64,000 nt of DNA from Collimonas sp. PA-H2 (GCF_002564105.1 NZ_PDBX01000001.1:4402001-4466000); one strand, 5' to 3'; shown: positions 8,479 through 17,403, numbered from the stretch's first letter. Notes: generated by a model not told the origin, from the sequence alone. Numbers and translations: made by a program.

Positions 8479-9330
8479 ATGTGGAAAGCCATCAAGCCGA
8501 ATTACAAGAACCTGCGGGTATATCAAGCACTGGTGCTGCTGCTGTTTTTCGGCATCTGGCACCTGGCCACGCGCAATCCGCAGACCGCGTTTTTCTTTGG
8601 CGAGCCGCTCAAGGTGCTGCAGCGGGTCTGGCAATGGTTCACGGTCGGCAGTGGCAGCCTGGAAATCGGCTTCGGCGACCATACCTGGTTCACCCTGAGC
8701 TTTCCGGCGGAAATCTATTCGCACCTGCTGGTGACCCTGACTGAAACCATGCTGGCGTTCGGCATCGGCACGGTGTTCGGCCTTGGCGTCGGTTTGTGGC
8801 TGGCCTTGTCGCCGCTGACCTCAGCCATCCTCGATCCCTACATCAAGGCCTCCAACGCCATGCCGCGCGTGATCCTGGCGCCTATCTTCGCCATGTGGTT
8901 CGGCCTCGGCATCTGGTCCAAGGTGGCGCTGGCGGTGACGCTGGTGTTTTTCATCGTGTTCTTCAATGTCTATCAGGGCGTGCGCGAAGTTAGCCCGGTA
9001 GTGCTGGCCAACGCCCGCATGCTCGGCGCCAGCCAGCGCCAGCTGCTGCGCACGGTGTACCTGCCTTCGGCTACATCCTGGGTGTTTTCCAGCCTGCACA
9101 CCTCGGTCGGGCTGGCGTTTGTCGGCGTCATCGTCGGCGAATACCTGGGCTCGGCGCGTGGGGTCGGTTACCTGATCTTGCAGGCGGAGGGGGCGTTTGA
9201 TATCAACACTGTGTTTGCCGGCATCCTTGTGCTGACGGCTTTTGCGCTGGTGCTGGATACGGTGGTGGGGATGATCGAGAAGCGCTTGATGAAGTGGCAG
9301 CCTAAGAGCGGCGAGACCGAGCGTTTGTAA
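8479..9330 (+). CDS. NitT/TauT-type ABC transporter permease
   Basis: A 283-residue inner-membrane permease of the SsuC/TauC type with about six or seven transmembrane segments, the first being LVLLLFFGIWHLA. The EAA-like coupling loop is ANARMLGASQRQLLRTVYLP. It completes the importer begun at 6288. GGGAC lies about ten bases before the ATG. Its last 73 bases recur in degenerate form at 21588-21659. The long repeat-filled gap before it suggests weaker coupling with the ATPase than in related operons. Confidence 0.92.
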   Translation: MWKAIKPNYKNLRVYQALVLLLFFGIWHLATRNPQTAFFFGEPLKVLQRVWQWFTVGSGSLEIGFGDHTWFTLSFPAEIYSHLLVTLTETMLAFGIGTVFGLGVGLWLALSPLTSAILDPYIKASNAMPRVILAPIFAMWFGLGIWSKVALAVTLVFFIVFFNVYQGVREVSPVVLANARMLGASQRQLLRTVYLPSATSWVFSSLHTSVGLAFVGVIVGEYLGSARGVGYLILQAEGAFDINTVFAGILVLTAFALVLDTVVGMIEKRLMKWQPKSGETERL

Positions 9331-9441
9331 CAACCCTTCGTCTGCGCCAGAAGCGCAGCAATAAACTGACTAAGGCGTCGTTAGGGCCATAAGGCGATAA
9401 CAAATGTATTTTAAAAAATACGTGACTTTATTTAAAAATAA

Positions 9442-9454
9442 GATATATCATATA
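9442..9454 (-). promoter_or_regulatory. Putative GntR operator, site A
   Basis: On the minus strand this reads TATATGATATATC, matching site B (CATATACGATATACA) and site C (CATATATGATATATT) over a core of ATATAYGATATAY. It lies 28 bases before the first gene of the importer arm, in a strikingly AT-rich leader. Binding by the GntR protein at 14295-15026 is inferred from motif sharing and position. Confidence 0.5.
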
Positions 9455-9481
9455 AAATATATTAAAAACGAGGGCGGCGTG

Positions 9482-10516
9482 ATGAAATATTTATCAAAAC
9501 TGGCATGCATTCTCATCGTTGGCTTGAGCGGCCAGGCAGTGGCCCGAGACCTGACCGTAGTCGCTTTTGGCGGCGCCACGCAAGAGGCCTTTAACCACGC
9601 TTACTTTCAGCCATTCGTTACACAGAGCAAGAAGCGGATCGTGCAGGATAGTTATACCGGCGGCATTGCCCGTCAAAAGGCGATGGTGGAATCTGGCAAC
9701 ATCACTTGGGATGTGGTGCAGATGGATGAAAATGAAATGGCCTTGGCATGCGAGCAAGGCTTGCTTGAAGTGATTGATTTCAAGCAGTTGTCAAACGCCA
9801 AAGAAATCACGCCGGCGGCCCTTTCCAAGTGTGGTGTAGGAGCGTTTGTCTGGTCTGAAGTGCTCACTTACGACAGCAAAAAATTCGGCGTGGATGGACC
9901 GAAGACCTGGGCGCAATTCTGGGATATAAAGAAGTGGCCCGGTAAGCGCGGCTTGCGCAAGCAGGCACGGATGACGCTGGAGATTGCATTGATGGCGGAT
10001 GGCGTTAAACCGGCGGATGTGTACACATTGCTTGCCACCAAAGCCGGACAAGACCGCGCATTCGCCAAGATGGACCAGATCAAGTCCAGCATCCAATGGT
10101 GGGAATCCGGCGCGCAGCCGCTGGAATGGCTGGCTTCCGGAACCGTTGTGGCTACAGCGGCCTATAGCGGCCGTATCGCGATTGCAAACCGCGAAGGCAG
10201 TCATTTTCCGATTGCTTGGGACAATCAGCTCTACAGCATGGATTACTGGACCCTCATCAAGAACACGCCCAACAAAGCAAGCGCGCTTGATCTGCTCAAT
10301 ACCATGCTGAGCGCTGAGCGTCAAAAAACGTTCACAGACTTGATCCCATACGGCATTCTCAATATGCGCACAGCTGCCATGATCAAACCGGATGTCCTCG
10401 CACAGTTGCCGACCGCGCCGCAGAACATGAAGACGGCGCTGCTGCTGGATAGCCATTTCTGGGTAGATCATGAAGAAGAGATCATGGCGCGATTCAATCA
10501 ATGGATTGCGCAGTAA
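9482..10516 (+). CDS. PotD-like ABC transporter substrate-binding protein
   Basis: A 344-residue periplasmic binding protein of the extracellular solute-binding family 1 / PotD-PotF type. Signal peptide core ILIVGLSGQAVA, then LTVVAFGGATQEAF. The segments YTGGIARQKAMVESGNITWD and VQMDENEMALACEQG are typical of polyamine and related cation binders. The ATG at 9482 is chosen because GAGGG sits seven bases upstream and the signal peptide begins there; upstream in-frame codons are AT-rich leader. It heads an arm with two permeases, a class IV aminotransferase and an SDR; its ATPase is encoded far away at 18859. Confidence 0.88.
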   Translation: MKYLSKLACILIVGLSGQAVARDLTVVAFGGATQEAFNHAYFQPFVTQSKKRIVQDSYTGGIARQKAMVESGNITWDVVQMDENEMALACEQGLLEVIDFKQLSNAKEITPAALSKCGVGAFVWSEVLTYDSKKFGVDGPKTWAQFWDIKKWPGKRGLRKQARMTLEIALMADGVKPADVYTLLATKAGQDRAFAKMDQIKSSIQWWESGAQPLEWLASGTVVATAAYSGRIAIANREGSHFPIAWDNQLYSMDYWTLIKNTPNKASALDLLNTMLSAERQKTFTDLIPYGILNMRTAAMIKPDVLAQLPTAPQNMKTALLLDSHFWVDHEEEIMARFNQWIAQ

Positions 10517-11779
10517 ATGACAACAAGAAAGGATCGCGTTTTGCCTAAGCTCTCTGTTCCGGCATCACTGCAACAGGCGATACGCCAATCGACGCAGCGC
10601 AAGCGGATGATTTCGCTATGGCTGACGGCGCCGTTGACGCTGTATATCGCACTATTTTTTTTGCTGCCGATAGGGATGATGTTTTATCGCGCAGTCGCCA
10701 ATCCGGAAATGATCGAGGCCATGCCACGCACCGTCAAGGCTTTGGCGGCTTGGCAAAGGACAACGGCATTGCCGCCGGCAGAGGCATATCAGGCAGTCGC
10801 TGACGATCTGATTGCCGCCGGCGGCAGCAAACCGCTAGGCGAACTGGCCCGGCGTTTGAATTACGAAGCCAGCGGCTATCGCAGCTTGATTCTAAAAACG
10901 GCCAGGCAGTTGTCGCAGGCGGAAGCGGCGCCAGACATGCAATTGCGGCTGGCGGCGATCGATGCACGCTGGAGCGACCCTGAAGTCTGGCATGCTCTGC
11001 GTCGCCTGGCGCCTGCCTACACGCCGTACTACCTGTTGACGGCGCTCGACTTGCGTGTGACAAACGACGGCGGCATCAGCCGTGTGCCGGCAGACCAGCG
11101 GATCTATTTGAACATCCTTTTCAAGACCGTCAAGATTGCTTTCATCGTCACCTTGTTATGTCTACTCCTCGGCTATCCGCTGGCGGCATTGATGGTAAAG
11201 GCGCCTAAACGGCTGGGTTTCCTGCTGCTGATGGCGGTGCTGCTGCCTTTCTGGACGTCGCTGCTGGCGCGTACCACCGCCTGGATCGTCGTATTGCAAA
11301 ACGACGGACTGGTGAATAAATTGCTGCTGGCCCTGCATCTGATCGACCAGCCGGCAGAACTGATATTCAATGCTACCGGCTTGTACATCGTCATGGTGCA
11401 CATCCTGCTGCCGTTCATGGTGTTGCCGATTTATAGTGCGATGAAAGGGGTTGCGCCGCATTTCATGCGTGCCTCCGCATCGCTCGGCGCGCACCCGGTA
11501 CGCGGCTTTTTCCGGATATACCTGCCCCTAACCATGCCGGGCGTCGGCGCCGGTGCTCTACTGACGTTTATCGTCGCGGCAGGGTATTACGTTACGCCAT
11601 CGCTGGTTGGCGGCGCCAAGGAACAGATGCTGGGTTACTTCATCGCGTTCTATACCAATACCACGATCAACTGGGGTATGGCATCAGCCTTGGGCATCGT
11701 GATGCTGAGTTGCATCATGCTCATCTACCTAGTCGCTGCACGTAGCATCGGCGTCCGTCAAATCGTAGGATTGCGCTAG
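10517..11779 (+). CDS. PotB-like ABC transporter permease with large periplasmic insertion
   Basis: A 420-residue permease; classical PotB is near 280. The first transmembrane segment is near residues 33-58 (LTLYIALFFLLPIGMMFYRA). A hydrophilic stretch of roughly 130 residues follows, before the second membrane helix near residue 198. The EAA-type loop is HFMRASASLGAHPVRGFFRIYLP. The start codon abuts the stop of the binding-protein gene, so translation is probably coupled. Long PotB-like proteins with such an insertion occur in other amine or opine importers; the function of the insertion is unknown. Confidence 0.88.
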   Translation: MTTRKDRVLPKLSVPASLQQAIRQSTQRKRMISLWLTAPLTLYIALFFLLPIGMMFYRAVANPEMIEAMPRTVKALAAWQRTTALPPAEAYQAVADDLIAAGGSKPLGELARRLNYEASGYRSLILKTARQLSQAEAAPDMQLRLAAIDARWSDPEVWHALRRLAPAYTPYYLLTALDLRVTNDGGISRVPADQRIYLNILFKTVKIAFIVTLLCLLLGYPLAALMVKAPKRLGFLLLMAVLLPFWTSLLARTTAWIVVLQNDGLVNKLLLALHLIDQPAELIFNATGLYIVMVHILLPFMVLPIYSAMKGVAPHFMRASASLGAHPVRGFFRIYLPLTMPGVGAGALLTFIVAAGYYVTPSLVGGAKEQMLGYFIAFYTNTTINWGMASALGIVMLSCIMLIYLVAARSIGVRQIVGLR

Positions 11780-11789
11780 GAGTTTTCTC

Positions 11790-12605
11790 TTGAGTCATTT
11801 GCATCTATGCCTGATCGGCAAGTCGCTGCACTATGTGTTTGGCGCCGTCATGATCGTGTTTCTGCTTGCACCCTTGATTGCCGTGGTGCCGCTCTCGTTC
11901 AGCGCCGGCAGCTTTCTTTCCTACCCGATTCCGGGTTTTTCGACACAGTGGTACCAGAATGTATTTACAGCTGGGCCATGGATGGATGCGTTGCGCAACA
12001 GTTTGATTGTCGGTGTCGCCTCGACCATGCTGTCAACCGTGATCGGTACACTGGCCGCGTTAGCCTTCGCCCGGCGTAATCTGCCGGCGGCGCGCACCTT
12101 GCTGGCGTTCATGATTTCACCGATGATCGTGCCATCGGTGATCAGCGGTTTGGGTATGTACTTTCTGTTCGGCCAGATTGGTCTTGCCTCCACGCTGCTG
12201 GGCTTGGTGCTGGCGCACACTGTGCTGGCAACGCCGTTTGTCCTGATCACAGTCACGGCGACGTTGCAAGGCTTCGATATGAATCTGCTGCGCGCGGCCG
12301 CCAGCCTTGGGGCATCGCCGCTGCGCGCTTTCTTCAACGTGGCGATCCCGTTGATCGCACCAGGCATGATTTCCGGCGCATTGTTTGCATTCATGACGTC
12401 GTTTGATGAAATTGTTGTCGCGCTGTTCATCAGCGGTCCCGGCCAACGTACTCTGCCGCGGCAAATGTTCGACGGTATTCGCGATAGCATCAATCCCTCC
12501 ATCCTGGCGATGTCGTCCTTCTTGCTGCTCATGGCAGTAGGCGTTCTACTGCTTGCAGCATGGATGGCTCGTCAATCAAACCGGCATCGCACTAGCAATG
12601 GGTAA
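11790..12605 (+). CDS. PotC-like ABC transporter permease
   Basis: A 271-residue permease with about six membrane helices, beginning VFGAVMIVFLLAPLIAVVPL. The EAA coupling motif is LLRAAASLGASPLRAFFNV, followed by IPLIAPGMISGALFAF, typical of PotC. The TTG at 11790 is accepted because CTAGGAG lies about seven bases upstream. With the 10517 permease it should form the membrane channel of the importer served by the ATPase at 18859. Confidence 0.9.
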   Translation: MSHLHLCLIGKSLHYVFGAVMIVFLLAPLIAVVPLSFSAGSFLSYPIPGFSTQWYQNVFTAGPWMDALRNSLIVGVASTMLSTVIGTLAALAFARRNLPAARTLLAFMISPMIVPSVISGLGMYFLFGQIGLASTLLGLVLAHTVLATPFVLITVTATLQGFDMNLLRAAASLGASPLRAFFNVAIPLIAPGMISGALFAFMTSFDEIVVALFISGPGQRTLPRQMFDGIRDSINPSILAMSSFLLLMAVGVLLLAAWMARQSNRHRTSNG

Positions 12606-12609
12606 GCAC

Positions 12610-13554
12610 ATGCAACTATTCGATCCTCGCAACAAAGACGGCGTCGCCTACACGGATGGCGCCTACATGCCGGTCGGTCAAGCCAGCATACCGCTGCTTG
12701 ACCGTGGTTTTGTCCGCTCCGACGCCACCTACGATGTCGCTCATGTATGGAAAGGCAGTTTTTTTCGGCTGGATGATCATATCGAACGATTTTTCGCATC
12801 GATGCATGCCCTGCGCATGACATTGCCGCATAGCCATGAGGAGATCGCAGCCATTCTGATCGAGTGTGTGCGTCTGAGCGGCTTGCGCGACGCCTACGTG
12901 CAGATGACCTGTACCCGTGGCGTGCCGCCGCCGGGCTCGCGCGATCCGCGCGAATGCTGCAACCGTTTCTATGCGTTTGCCACGCCCTTCGTTTGGATCG
13001 CCAATGAAACGCAACGTCGCCAGGGTTTATCCATGGTGCTGAGCAGCGTGACGCGGATTCCGCCGGAATCGCTGGATCCCCGTATCAAGAATTTTCACTG
13101 GCTGGATCTGACCATGGGCATCTTCGAGGCATATGACCGGCAAGCCACCGTGGCGCTATTGCATGATGGGCATGGCAACGTTACCGAAGGCGCCGGCTTC
13201 AACGTCTTCGTCGTCAAAAACGGTGTGCTGGCCAGCCCGGTACGCGGCGTTTTCGAAGGGATGACACGTCGCACCGTCAGCGAATTATGCGTATTGTTGA
13301 ACATCCCATGCGAATGGCGGCTGGTCACGGTACTGGAGGTGATGAATGCAGACGAAATATTTCTTACCAGTACGGCCGGTGGCGTCATGCCGGTCTGCGT
13401 GCTTGATGGCAGGCCGGTCGGCACTGGCAAACCGGGGCCGATTACCTCGCTGTTGATGGCGGAATACTGGCGGCGCCAGGAACAAGGCTGGCTGGGCACG
13501 CCTGTGACGAATTATCCGATCAACGCCACGGAGAACGGCACATGGTCATCGTAA
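12610..13554 (+). CDS. Class IV (fold-type IV) PLP-dependent aminotransferase
   Basis: A 314-residue enzyme of the D-amino acid/branched-chain/(R)-amine transaminase group. Lys160 in RIKNFHWLDL is the expected PLP lysine, and VTEGAGFNVF is the conserved cofactor-binding segment. SIPLLDRGFVRSDATYDV is the usual N-terminal motif. The start at 12610 uses GGG seven bases upstream; an ATG at 12598 overlapping the permease stop is the alternative. Its partner substrate is unknown. Having a second, unrelated aminotransferase in the same regulon (17404) suggests two successive transaminations, or a substrate with two amines. Confidence 0.88.
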   Translation: MQLFDPRNKDGVAYTDGAYMPVGQASIPLLDRGFVRSDATYDVAHVWKGSFFRLDDHIERFFASMHALRMTLPHSHEEIAAILIECVRLSGLRDAYVQMTCTRGVPPPGSRDPRECCNRFYAFATPFVWIANETQRRQGLSMVLSSVTRIPPESLDPRIKNFHWLDLTMGIFEAYDRQATVALLHDGHGNVTEGAGFNVFVVKNGVLASPVRGVFEGMTRRTVSELCVLLNIPCEWRLVTVLEVMNADEIFLTSTAGGVMPVCVLDGRPVGTGKPGPITSLLMAEYWRRQEQGWLGTPVTNYPINATENGTWSS

Positions 13555-14285
13555 CCGGCGGTACCCATGGCATAGGCGAAGCCGTTGTCCGGCGTTTGGC
13601 TGCAGCTGGCGAACACGTACTGTTTACCGGGCGCGATGAGGCTGCCGGTGCGGCACTGGAAGCCGCCCTTGCCGGCGTCACTTTCATGCGGAGTGACGTA
13701 TCGATCGAACAGGATTGCATCGATGCCGTGGCACGGGCGATGGAACTCGGCGGCGGCAAGTTGAAAGGCTTGGTTAACAACGCCGGCACTTCTTCCCGCG
13801 CCAAGTTCCACGAAGCGGCCATCGAGGATTGGGATCGGGTGTTCGCCGCCAACGCCCGTTCGACTTTTCTGTTTTCGCGTGAAGCCTTGCCCGGGCTGAT
13901 TGCGGCGCGGGGAGCCGTGGTCAATGTGTCGTCGATTGCCGGCAAGGTTGGGGAAGAGGGCCTTGCCATCTATTGCGCATCGAAAGCCGCGGTGTTGGGG
14001 CTGACACAGGCGCTGGCGCTCGAATACGGCAAGGACGTGCGCTTCAATGCTGTGTGCCCTGGCCAGATCGCCACGCGCATGATGGACCAGGTCATCGCCG
14101 ACAGTGCCCGATTGGCTGCGCTGACTTATCGCATACCGGCCGGCCGGCTGGCGGCGCCGGCCGAGGTGGCAGAGGCAATTTACTGGTTATTGTCGCCGGC
14201 CGCCAGCTATGTCAATGGCGCGGTGCTGAGCGTCGATGGTGGGGAGACGGCCGGGTTGCGTACCCCGGCGCAATCCAGGCCCTAG
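13542..14285 (+). CDS. SDR family NAD(P)-dependent oxidoreductase
   Basis: A 247-residue classical short-chain dehydrogenase. The nucleotide site is TGGTHGIG, the structural motif NNAG is present, and the catalytic residues are Ser near 131 plus Tyr144 and Lys148 in YCASK. The C-terminus NGAVLSVDGGE is typical. It overlaps the class IV aminotransferase gene by 13 bases, so it is translationally coupled; GGAG precedes the ATG. In context it probably interconverts a ketone and an alcohol made in the same pathway. Confidence 0.92.
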   Translation: MVIVTGGTHGIGEAVVRRLAAAGEHVLFTGRDEAAGAALEAALAGVTFMRSDVSIEQDCIDAVARAMELGGGKLKGLVNNAGTSSRAKFHEAAIEDWDRVFAANARSTFLFSREALPGLIAARGAVVNVSSIAGKVGEEGLAIYCASKAAVLGLTQALALEYGKDVRFNAVCPGQIATRMMDQVIADSARLAALTYRIPAGRLAAPAEVAEAIYWLLSPAASYVNGAVLSVDGGETAGLRTPAQSRP

Positions 14286-14309
14286 AATCACGTTCTATGA
14301 ACGTGGTTC
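14285..14309. terminator. Hairpin between convergent SDR and gntR genes
   Basis: GAATCACGTTC and GAACGTGGTTC form an 11-bp stem with one wobble pair and a TAT loop, followed by CTTTGCTTT on the plus strand. It covers both stop codons. The U-tract is imperfect, so termination is likely but not certain. Confidence 0.4.
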
Positions 14310-15026
14310 CTTTGCTTTGGCGCCGCGAACATTCATGTCATTGCTTTTTTCCAGTTCCTCGATTTCCTCCAGGAAGCTGATGATGCTGGGGGCCGCACCC
14401 AGGATATCTTGGCGGATTGCTTCGGCAGCAGCCTTGCCGTCATGCTTGCGCAAAGCGTCAAGCAAGCTGCGGTGCTGATCGGGATCAATCAACGACATGG
14501 CCTTGTTGTGCAGGAAGTAAGCCTTCAGAACCGGCCCCATCGACGCCCACAGATTTTCGATGATCGCCTGCAGGGTCGGCAATCCGCACAAATTGTAGAT
14601 GCCGAAATGGAAAGCGCGGTTGAAGCCCATGCGCGCATCGGCGTCGCCTTGCGTGCCGGCTTGTTCAAACTGTGCATTCAACTCAACCAGTTTGGCCAAC
14701 TCGGCCGGACCGATGTGTGCCGTTGCCAATTCGGCTGCAAGCGGTTCCAGTTGCAGGCGGATGGTGCGCAATTCCAGGTAACGCTCCAGACTCAATGGGG
14801 GGACGCTGATCATTTTTGCTGCCTGCATGTGCAGCGCCCGCTCGCTGACCAGCCTCAGCAAAGCCTCGCGTACGGGTGTTACGCTGGTGCCGAAACGTTC
14901 CGCCATATCCTGCAGGCGTATCCGTTCGTCAGGCAGGAAACGCCCTGCTACCAAGGCCTCGCGTACCTCGTTGTAGACACGCGCGGACATATTGCTTTTG
15001 TCGATGGGGGAGATTTGTTCGTTCAC
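14295..15026 (-). CDS. GntR family regulator, FadR/FCD subgroup
   Basis: A 243-residue regulator. The N-terminal winged helix-turn-helix is VYNEVREALVAGRFLPDERIRLQDMAERFGTSVTPVREAL, broken by no stop or shift, and an all-helical FCD ligand domain follows. FCD domains usually bind small organic acids with a metal. The GTG at 15026 gives the full length; an in-frame ATG at 14990 is possible. Candidate operator site B lies seven bases upstream, implying autoregulation. It sits at the centre of the cluster between its plus-strand and minus-strand arms and is the likely local regulator. Confidence 0.9.
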   Translation of the reverse strand: MNEQISPIDKSNMSARVYNEVREALVAGRFLPDERIRLQDMAERFGTSVTPVREALLRLVSERALHMQAAKMISVPPLSLERYLELRTIRLQLEPLAAELATAHIGPAELAKLVELNAQFEQAGTQGDADARMGFNRAFHFGIYNLCGLPTLQAIIENLWASMGPVLKAYFLHNKAMSLIDPDQHRSLLDALRKHDGKAAAEAIRQDILGAAPSIISFLEEIEELEKSNDMNVRGAKAKEPRS

Positions 15027-15032
15027 GGGAAT

Positions 15033-15047
15033 TGTATATCGTATATG
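15033..15047 (-). promoter_or_regulatory. Putative GntR operator, site B
   Basis: The minus strand reads CATATACGATATACA, matching sites A and C. It ends seven bases before the regulator start codon, where binding would block transcription or initiation. Confidence 0.5.
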
Positions 15048-15141
15048 TTGCTGCAGTATAATCGATTATGCCGATAAACTGCATTCAGGCCATCCCGGTT
15101 ACAGGGCAATCGCGTGAAACGTGTGCTTGCCCGATATGGCC

Positions 15142-15263
15142 GTAGGGTGGGCACGCCTTTGTGCCCACGCGTGATCGTGATAACCGGAGTGCCAACCGAC
15201 CCGGCACCGAAATAGCATGTACGTGAAGTGAATTCACACGTGGGCACGATGTGCCCACCTTAC
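15142..15263. repeat. Second REPIN-like family: inverted GTAG-type REP pair, 122 bp
   Basis: The left unit is GTAG plus a stem-loop GGTGGGCAC...GTGCCCACG. The right unit, read on the opposite strand, is GTAA plus GGTGGGCAC...GTGCCCACG. A four-base head followed by a GC-rich hairpin is the hallmark of RAYT-associated REPs. The sequence family differs from the 76-bp REPINs. It occupies the centre of the 395-base gap between gntR and the transketolase genes; the rest of that gap shows operator site B and no open frame. Confidence 0.7.
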
Positions 15264-15421
15264 AGCCAAACGCGATTCCTTCATGCGATTGCCCTCATCC
15301 CGGTTTCTGTTAACCGATCTTTGCCGCCGCAGATAGCGGAAAGATCAGGTCTGTTGTGTCGGTGCTTCAATAAAAATCGGCGCGCAGATGTGCACGCCGT
15401 TAAAAGACAGGCCAGTGACGA

Positions 15422-16405
15422 TCAGTTCCGCTGCAATTCGCCCAGCGCCACTGCCTCAATGCCGTTCGCATCCAGCTGATAATGCGCGTATAAATGGCTA
15501 GGTGGAGCAATCAGGCTGTATTCATCCTTGATGCCATGTCTTAGCAGTCGCACGCCGCAGCCTTCGTCTGCCAGGACTTCGGCTACCGCGCCGCCGAGTC
15601 CGCCCAATACATTGTGTTCTTCCACCGTCATCAATTTGCGCGACCGCCCGGCTGCGCGCAGCACGGCCTCGCGATCCAGCGGTTTGATGGTGGCCATGTC
15701 GATCATGCCAACCGACCAACGCGCAGCGTTCAGGCGCTTTGCCGCCTCCAGCGCCGGATGCACCATCGAGCCGCAGGCGATGATCGTGAGCTCTTCCCCG
15801 CTCAAATGTTCGATCGCCTTGCCGAACGCAAAGGGGACGCCGTCTTCATAGACTTGCGGATCGCGGCCACGGCCGATGCGGAAGTAGATCGGTTGCGGAT
15901 ATTCGGCCGAGGCCTGGATGGCGGCAACCAGCTGCGGACCGTCTGCCGGCGCTACCACCGTGAGATTGGCGATCGAACGCATGATCGCAAGGTCTTCGGT
16001 GGCGTGATGCGAGGTACCGTAAAATCCCAGCGAAATTCCGGCATGGTGGCCGATCAGGCGCACCGGCAACTGGCAGTAGGCGATATCCATGCGGATCTGC
16101 TCACAGCAGAGTAGCGCCAGGAATGACGCAAACGTGGCGACGAAGGGCATGCCGCCGGCAGTGGCCATGCCGGCTGCCGCGCTGACCATGTTTTGCTCCG
16201 AAATGCCGAATTGGGTGTAGCGCTCAGGATATTTTTTTGCAAATCGCGCCAGGCCGTTCGAATATTGGAGGTCGGCAGAACCCGCCAGGACGGGATAACC
16301 GGCTTCGACCAGCGTGGCCAGGCCGTCGGAGAGATAGTTCAAGCCGGGCGTCAGTTCGTTCAGGCCGCGATATTGCCATGAGTCTTTGGATAGTGGCTGA
16401 TGCAT
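15422..16405 (-). CDS. Transketolase-like C-terminal subunit (pyrimidine-binding plus C domain)
   Basis: A 327-residue second half of a split transketolase. The pyrimidine-binding domain carries the catalytic Glu region CCEQIRMDIAY, and GHHAGISLGFYGTSHH is the usual following loop. A C-terminal domain with DMATIKPLDREAV and TVEEHNVLGGLGGAV follows. With the 16409 subunit it should transfer a two-carbon ketol unit using TPP. AGGAG precedes the ATG and overlaps the end of the upstream gene, separated by only three bases. Split enzymes of this kind act in apiose and sulfo-sugar catabolism; the substrate here is unknown. Confidence 0.9.
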   Translation of the reverse strand: MHQPLSKDSWQYRGLNELTPGLNYLSDGLATLVEAGYPVLAGSADLQYSNGLARFAKKYPERYTQFGISEQNMVSAAAGMATAGGMPFVATFASFLALLCCEQIRMDIAYCQLPVRLIGHHAGISLGFYGTSHHATEDLAIMRSIANLTVVAPADGPQLVAAIQASAEYPQPIYFRIGRGRDPQVYEDGVPFAFGKAIEHLSGEELTIIACGSMVHPALEAAKRLNAARWSVGMIDMATIKPLDREAVLRAAGRSRKLMTVEEHNVLGGLGGAVAEVLADEGCGVRLLRHGIKDEYSLIAPPSHLYAHYQLDANGIEAVALGELQRN

Positions 16406-16408
16406 GGT

Positions 16409-17296
16409 TTAGATCTCCTGTCCTTTGATTTCCGCGATGGCGCGCTTGGCGTCTTCCGGCGTCAAATAGCCCAGATGCCAGCCCGGTTCCGTTTCCATGT
16501 AATGCACGCCTTTGCCCTTGACTGTCTTGGCAATCACGCAGGCGGGACGGGTACGCTGATCGTCGGCGCGCAGACGGCGCAGCAAGGCCGTCAATTCGCT
16601 GAGATTGTGGCCGTCGACGTGGTGGACTTCCCAACCAAAGGCGCGCCATTTTTCATCCAGCGGTTCGATGTCGATGACATCCTCGACCGCGCCGTCCAAC
16701 TGATAGCCGTTGCGGTCGACAATCGCGATCAGGCGATTAAGCTTGTGATGGGCAGCGCCCAGCGCGGCTTCCCATACTTGGCCTTCCTGCATTTCACCAT
16801 CGCCCAGCATGACGAAGGTGGTGAAATCGTTGCCATGGAAGCGGCCGGCCAACGCCATGCCCAGTCCGTTCGAGAGGGCATGGCCAATCGATCCGGAGCT
16901 GAAATCAATGCCAGGCACCTTGCACATGTCCGGATGATCGCCCAGCGGGCTGCCAAGGCGTGTGTACTGATCCAGCCATGATGTCGGGAAAAAATCGAGA
17001 TCGGCGAGAACCGGAAACAGGCCGACCGCTGCGTGACCCTTACCCATCAGAAAACGATCCCGCTGCGGCCATGCCGGGTTGCCGCGTTGCAGGCGCATCA
17101 CGTCGTAATACAAGGCGGCGAAAGTCTCCGCGGCCGAAAACACCGACGTATAGTGGCCGGTTTTGGCAATTTCGATCAGGCGGATTGTTTCCAATCGAAT
17201 AAACATCGCCCGCTCTCGCAAGTGGGCAACTTCTTCCACGGTCAGCGCAAATTCCTGCGTACTTGCTGGCGCAGACTTCACGGTTACTTCTGTCAT
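16409..17296 (-). CDS. Transketolase-like N-terminal subunit (TPP-binding)
   Basis: A 295-residue thiamine diphosphate-binding half. GDGEMQEGQVWE followed by IAIVDRNGYQ is the GDG...N motif that holds TPP and magnesium, and MGKGHAAVGLFPVLADLDFF is the usual N-terminal segment. Its Shine-Dalgarno AAGGAGGTG is the best in the window, suggesting strong translation. It is divergent from the class III aminotransferase, with operator site C between them, and is co-transcribed with the C-terminal subunit. Confidence 0.92.
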   Translation of the reverse strand: MTEVTVKSAPASTQEFALTVEEVAHLRERAMFIRLETIRLIEIAKTGHYTSVFSAAETFAALYYDVMRLQRGNPAWPQRDRFLMGKGHAAVGLFPVLADLDFFPTSWLDQYTRLGSPLGDHPDMCKVPGIDFSSGSIGHALSNGLGMALAGRFHGNDFTTFVMLGDGEMQEGQVWEAALGAAHHKLNRLIAIVDRNGYQLDGAVEDVIDIEPLDEKWRAFGWEVHHVDGHNLSELTALLRRLRADDQRTRPACVIAKTVKGKGVHYMETEPGWHLGYLTPEDAKRAIAEIKGQEI

Positions 17297-17357
17297 AACA
17301 CCTCCTTGAGAATGACATTTTCCAAATAAATAAATTTTTGATTGATTAACTATACAT

Positions 17358-17371
17358 CATATATGATATAT
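17358..17371 (+). promoter_or_regulatory. Putative GntR operator, site C, in a bidirectional promoter
   Basis: CATATATGATATAT includes the perfect palindrome ATCATATATGAT (17356-17367). It lies in an AT-rich gap between the divergent transketolase and class III aminotransferase genes and matches sites A and B. One bound regulator could control both arms. Confidence 0.55.
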
Positions 17372-17403
17372 TTTAATCGTTAATGCAATCAAAAGGACAA
17401 AAA

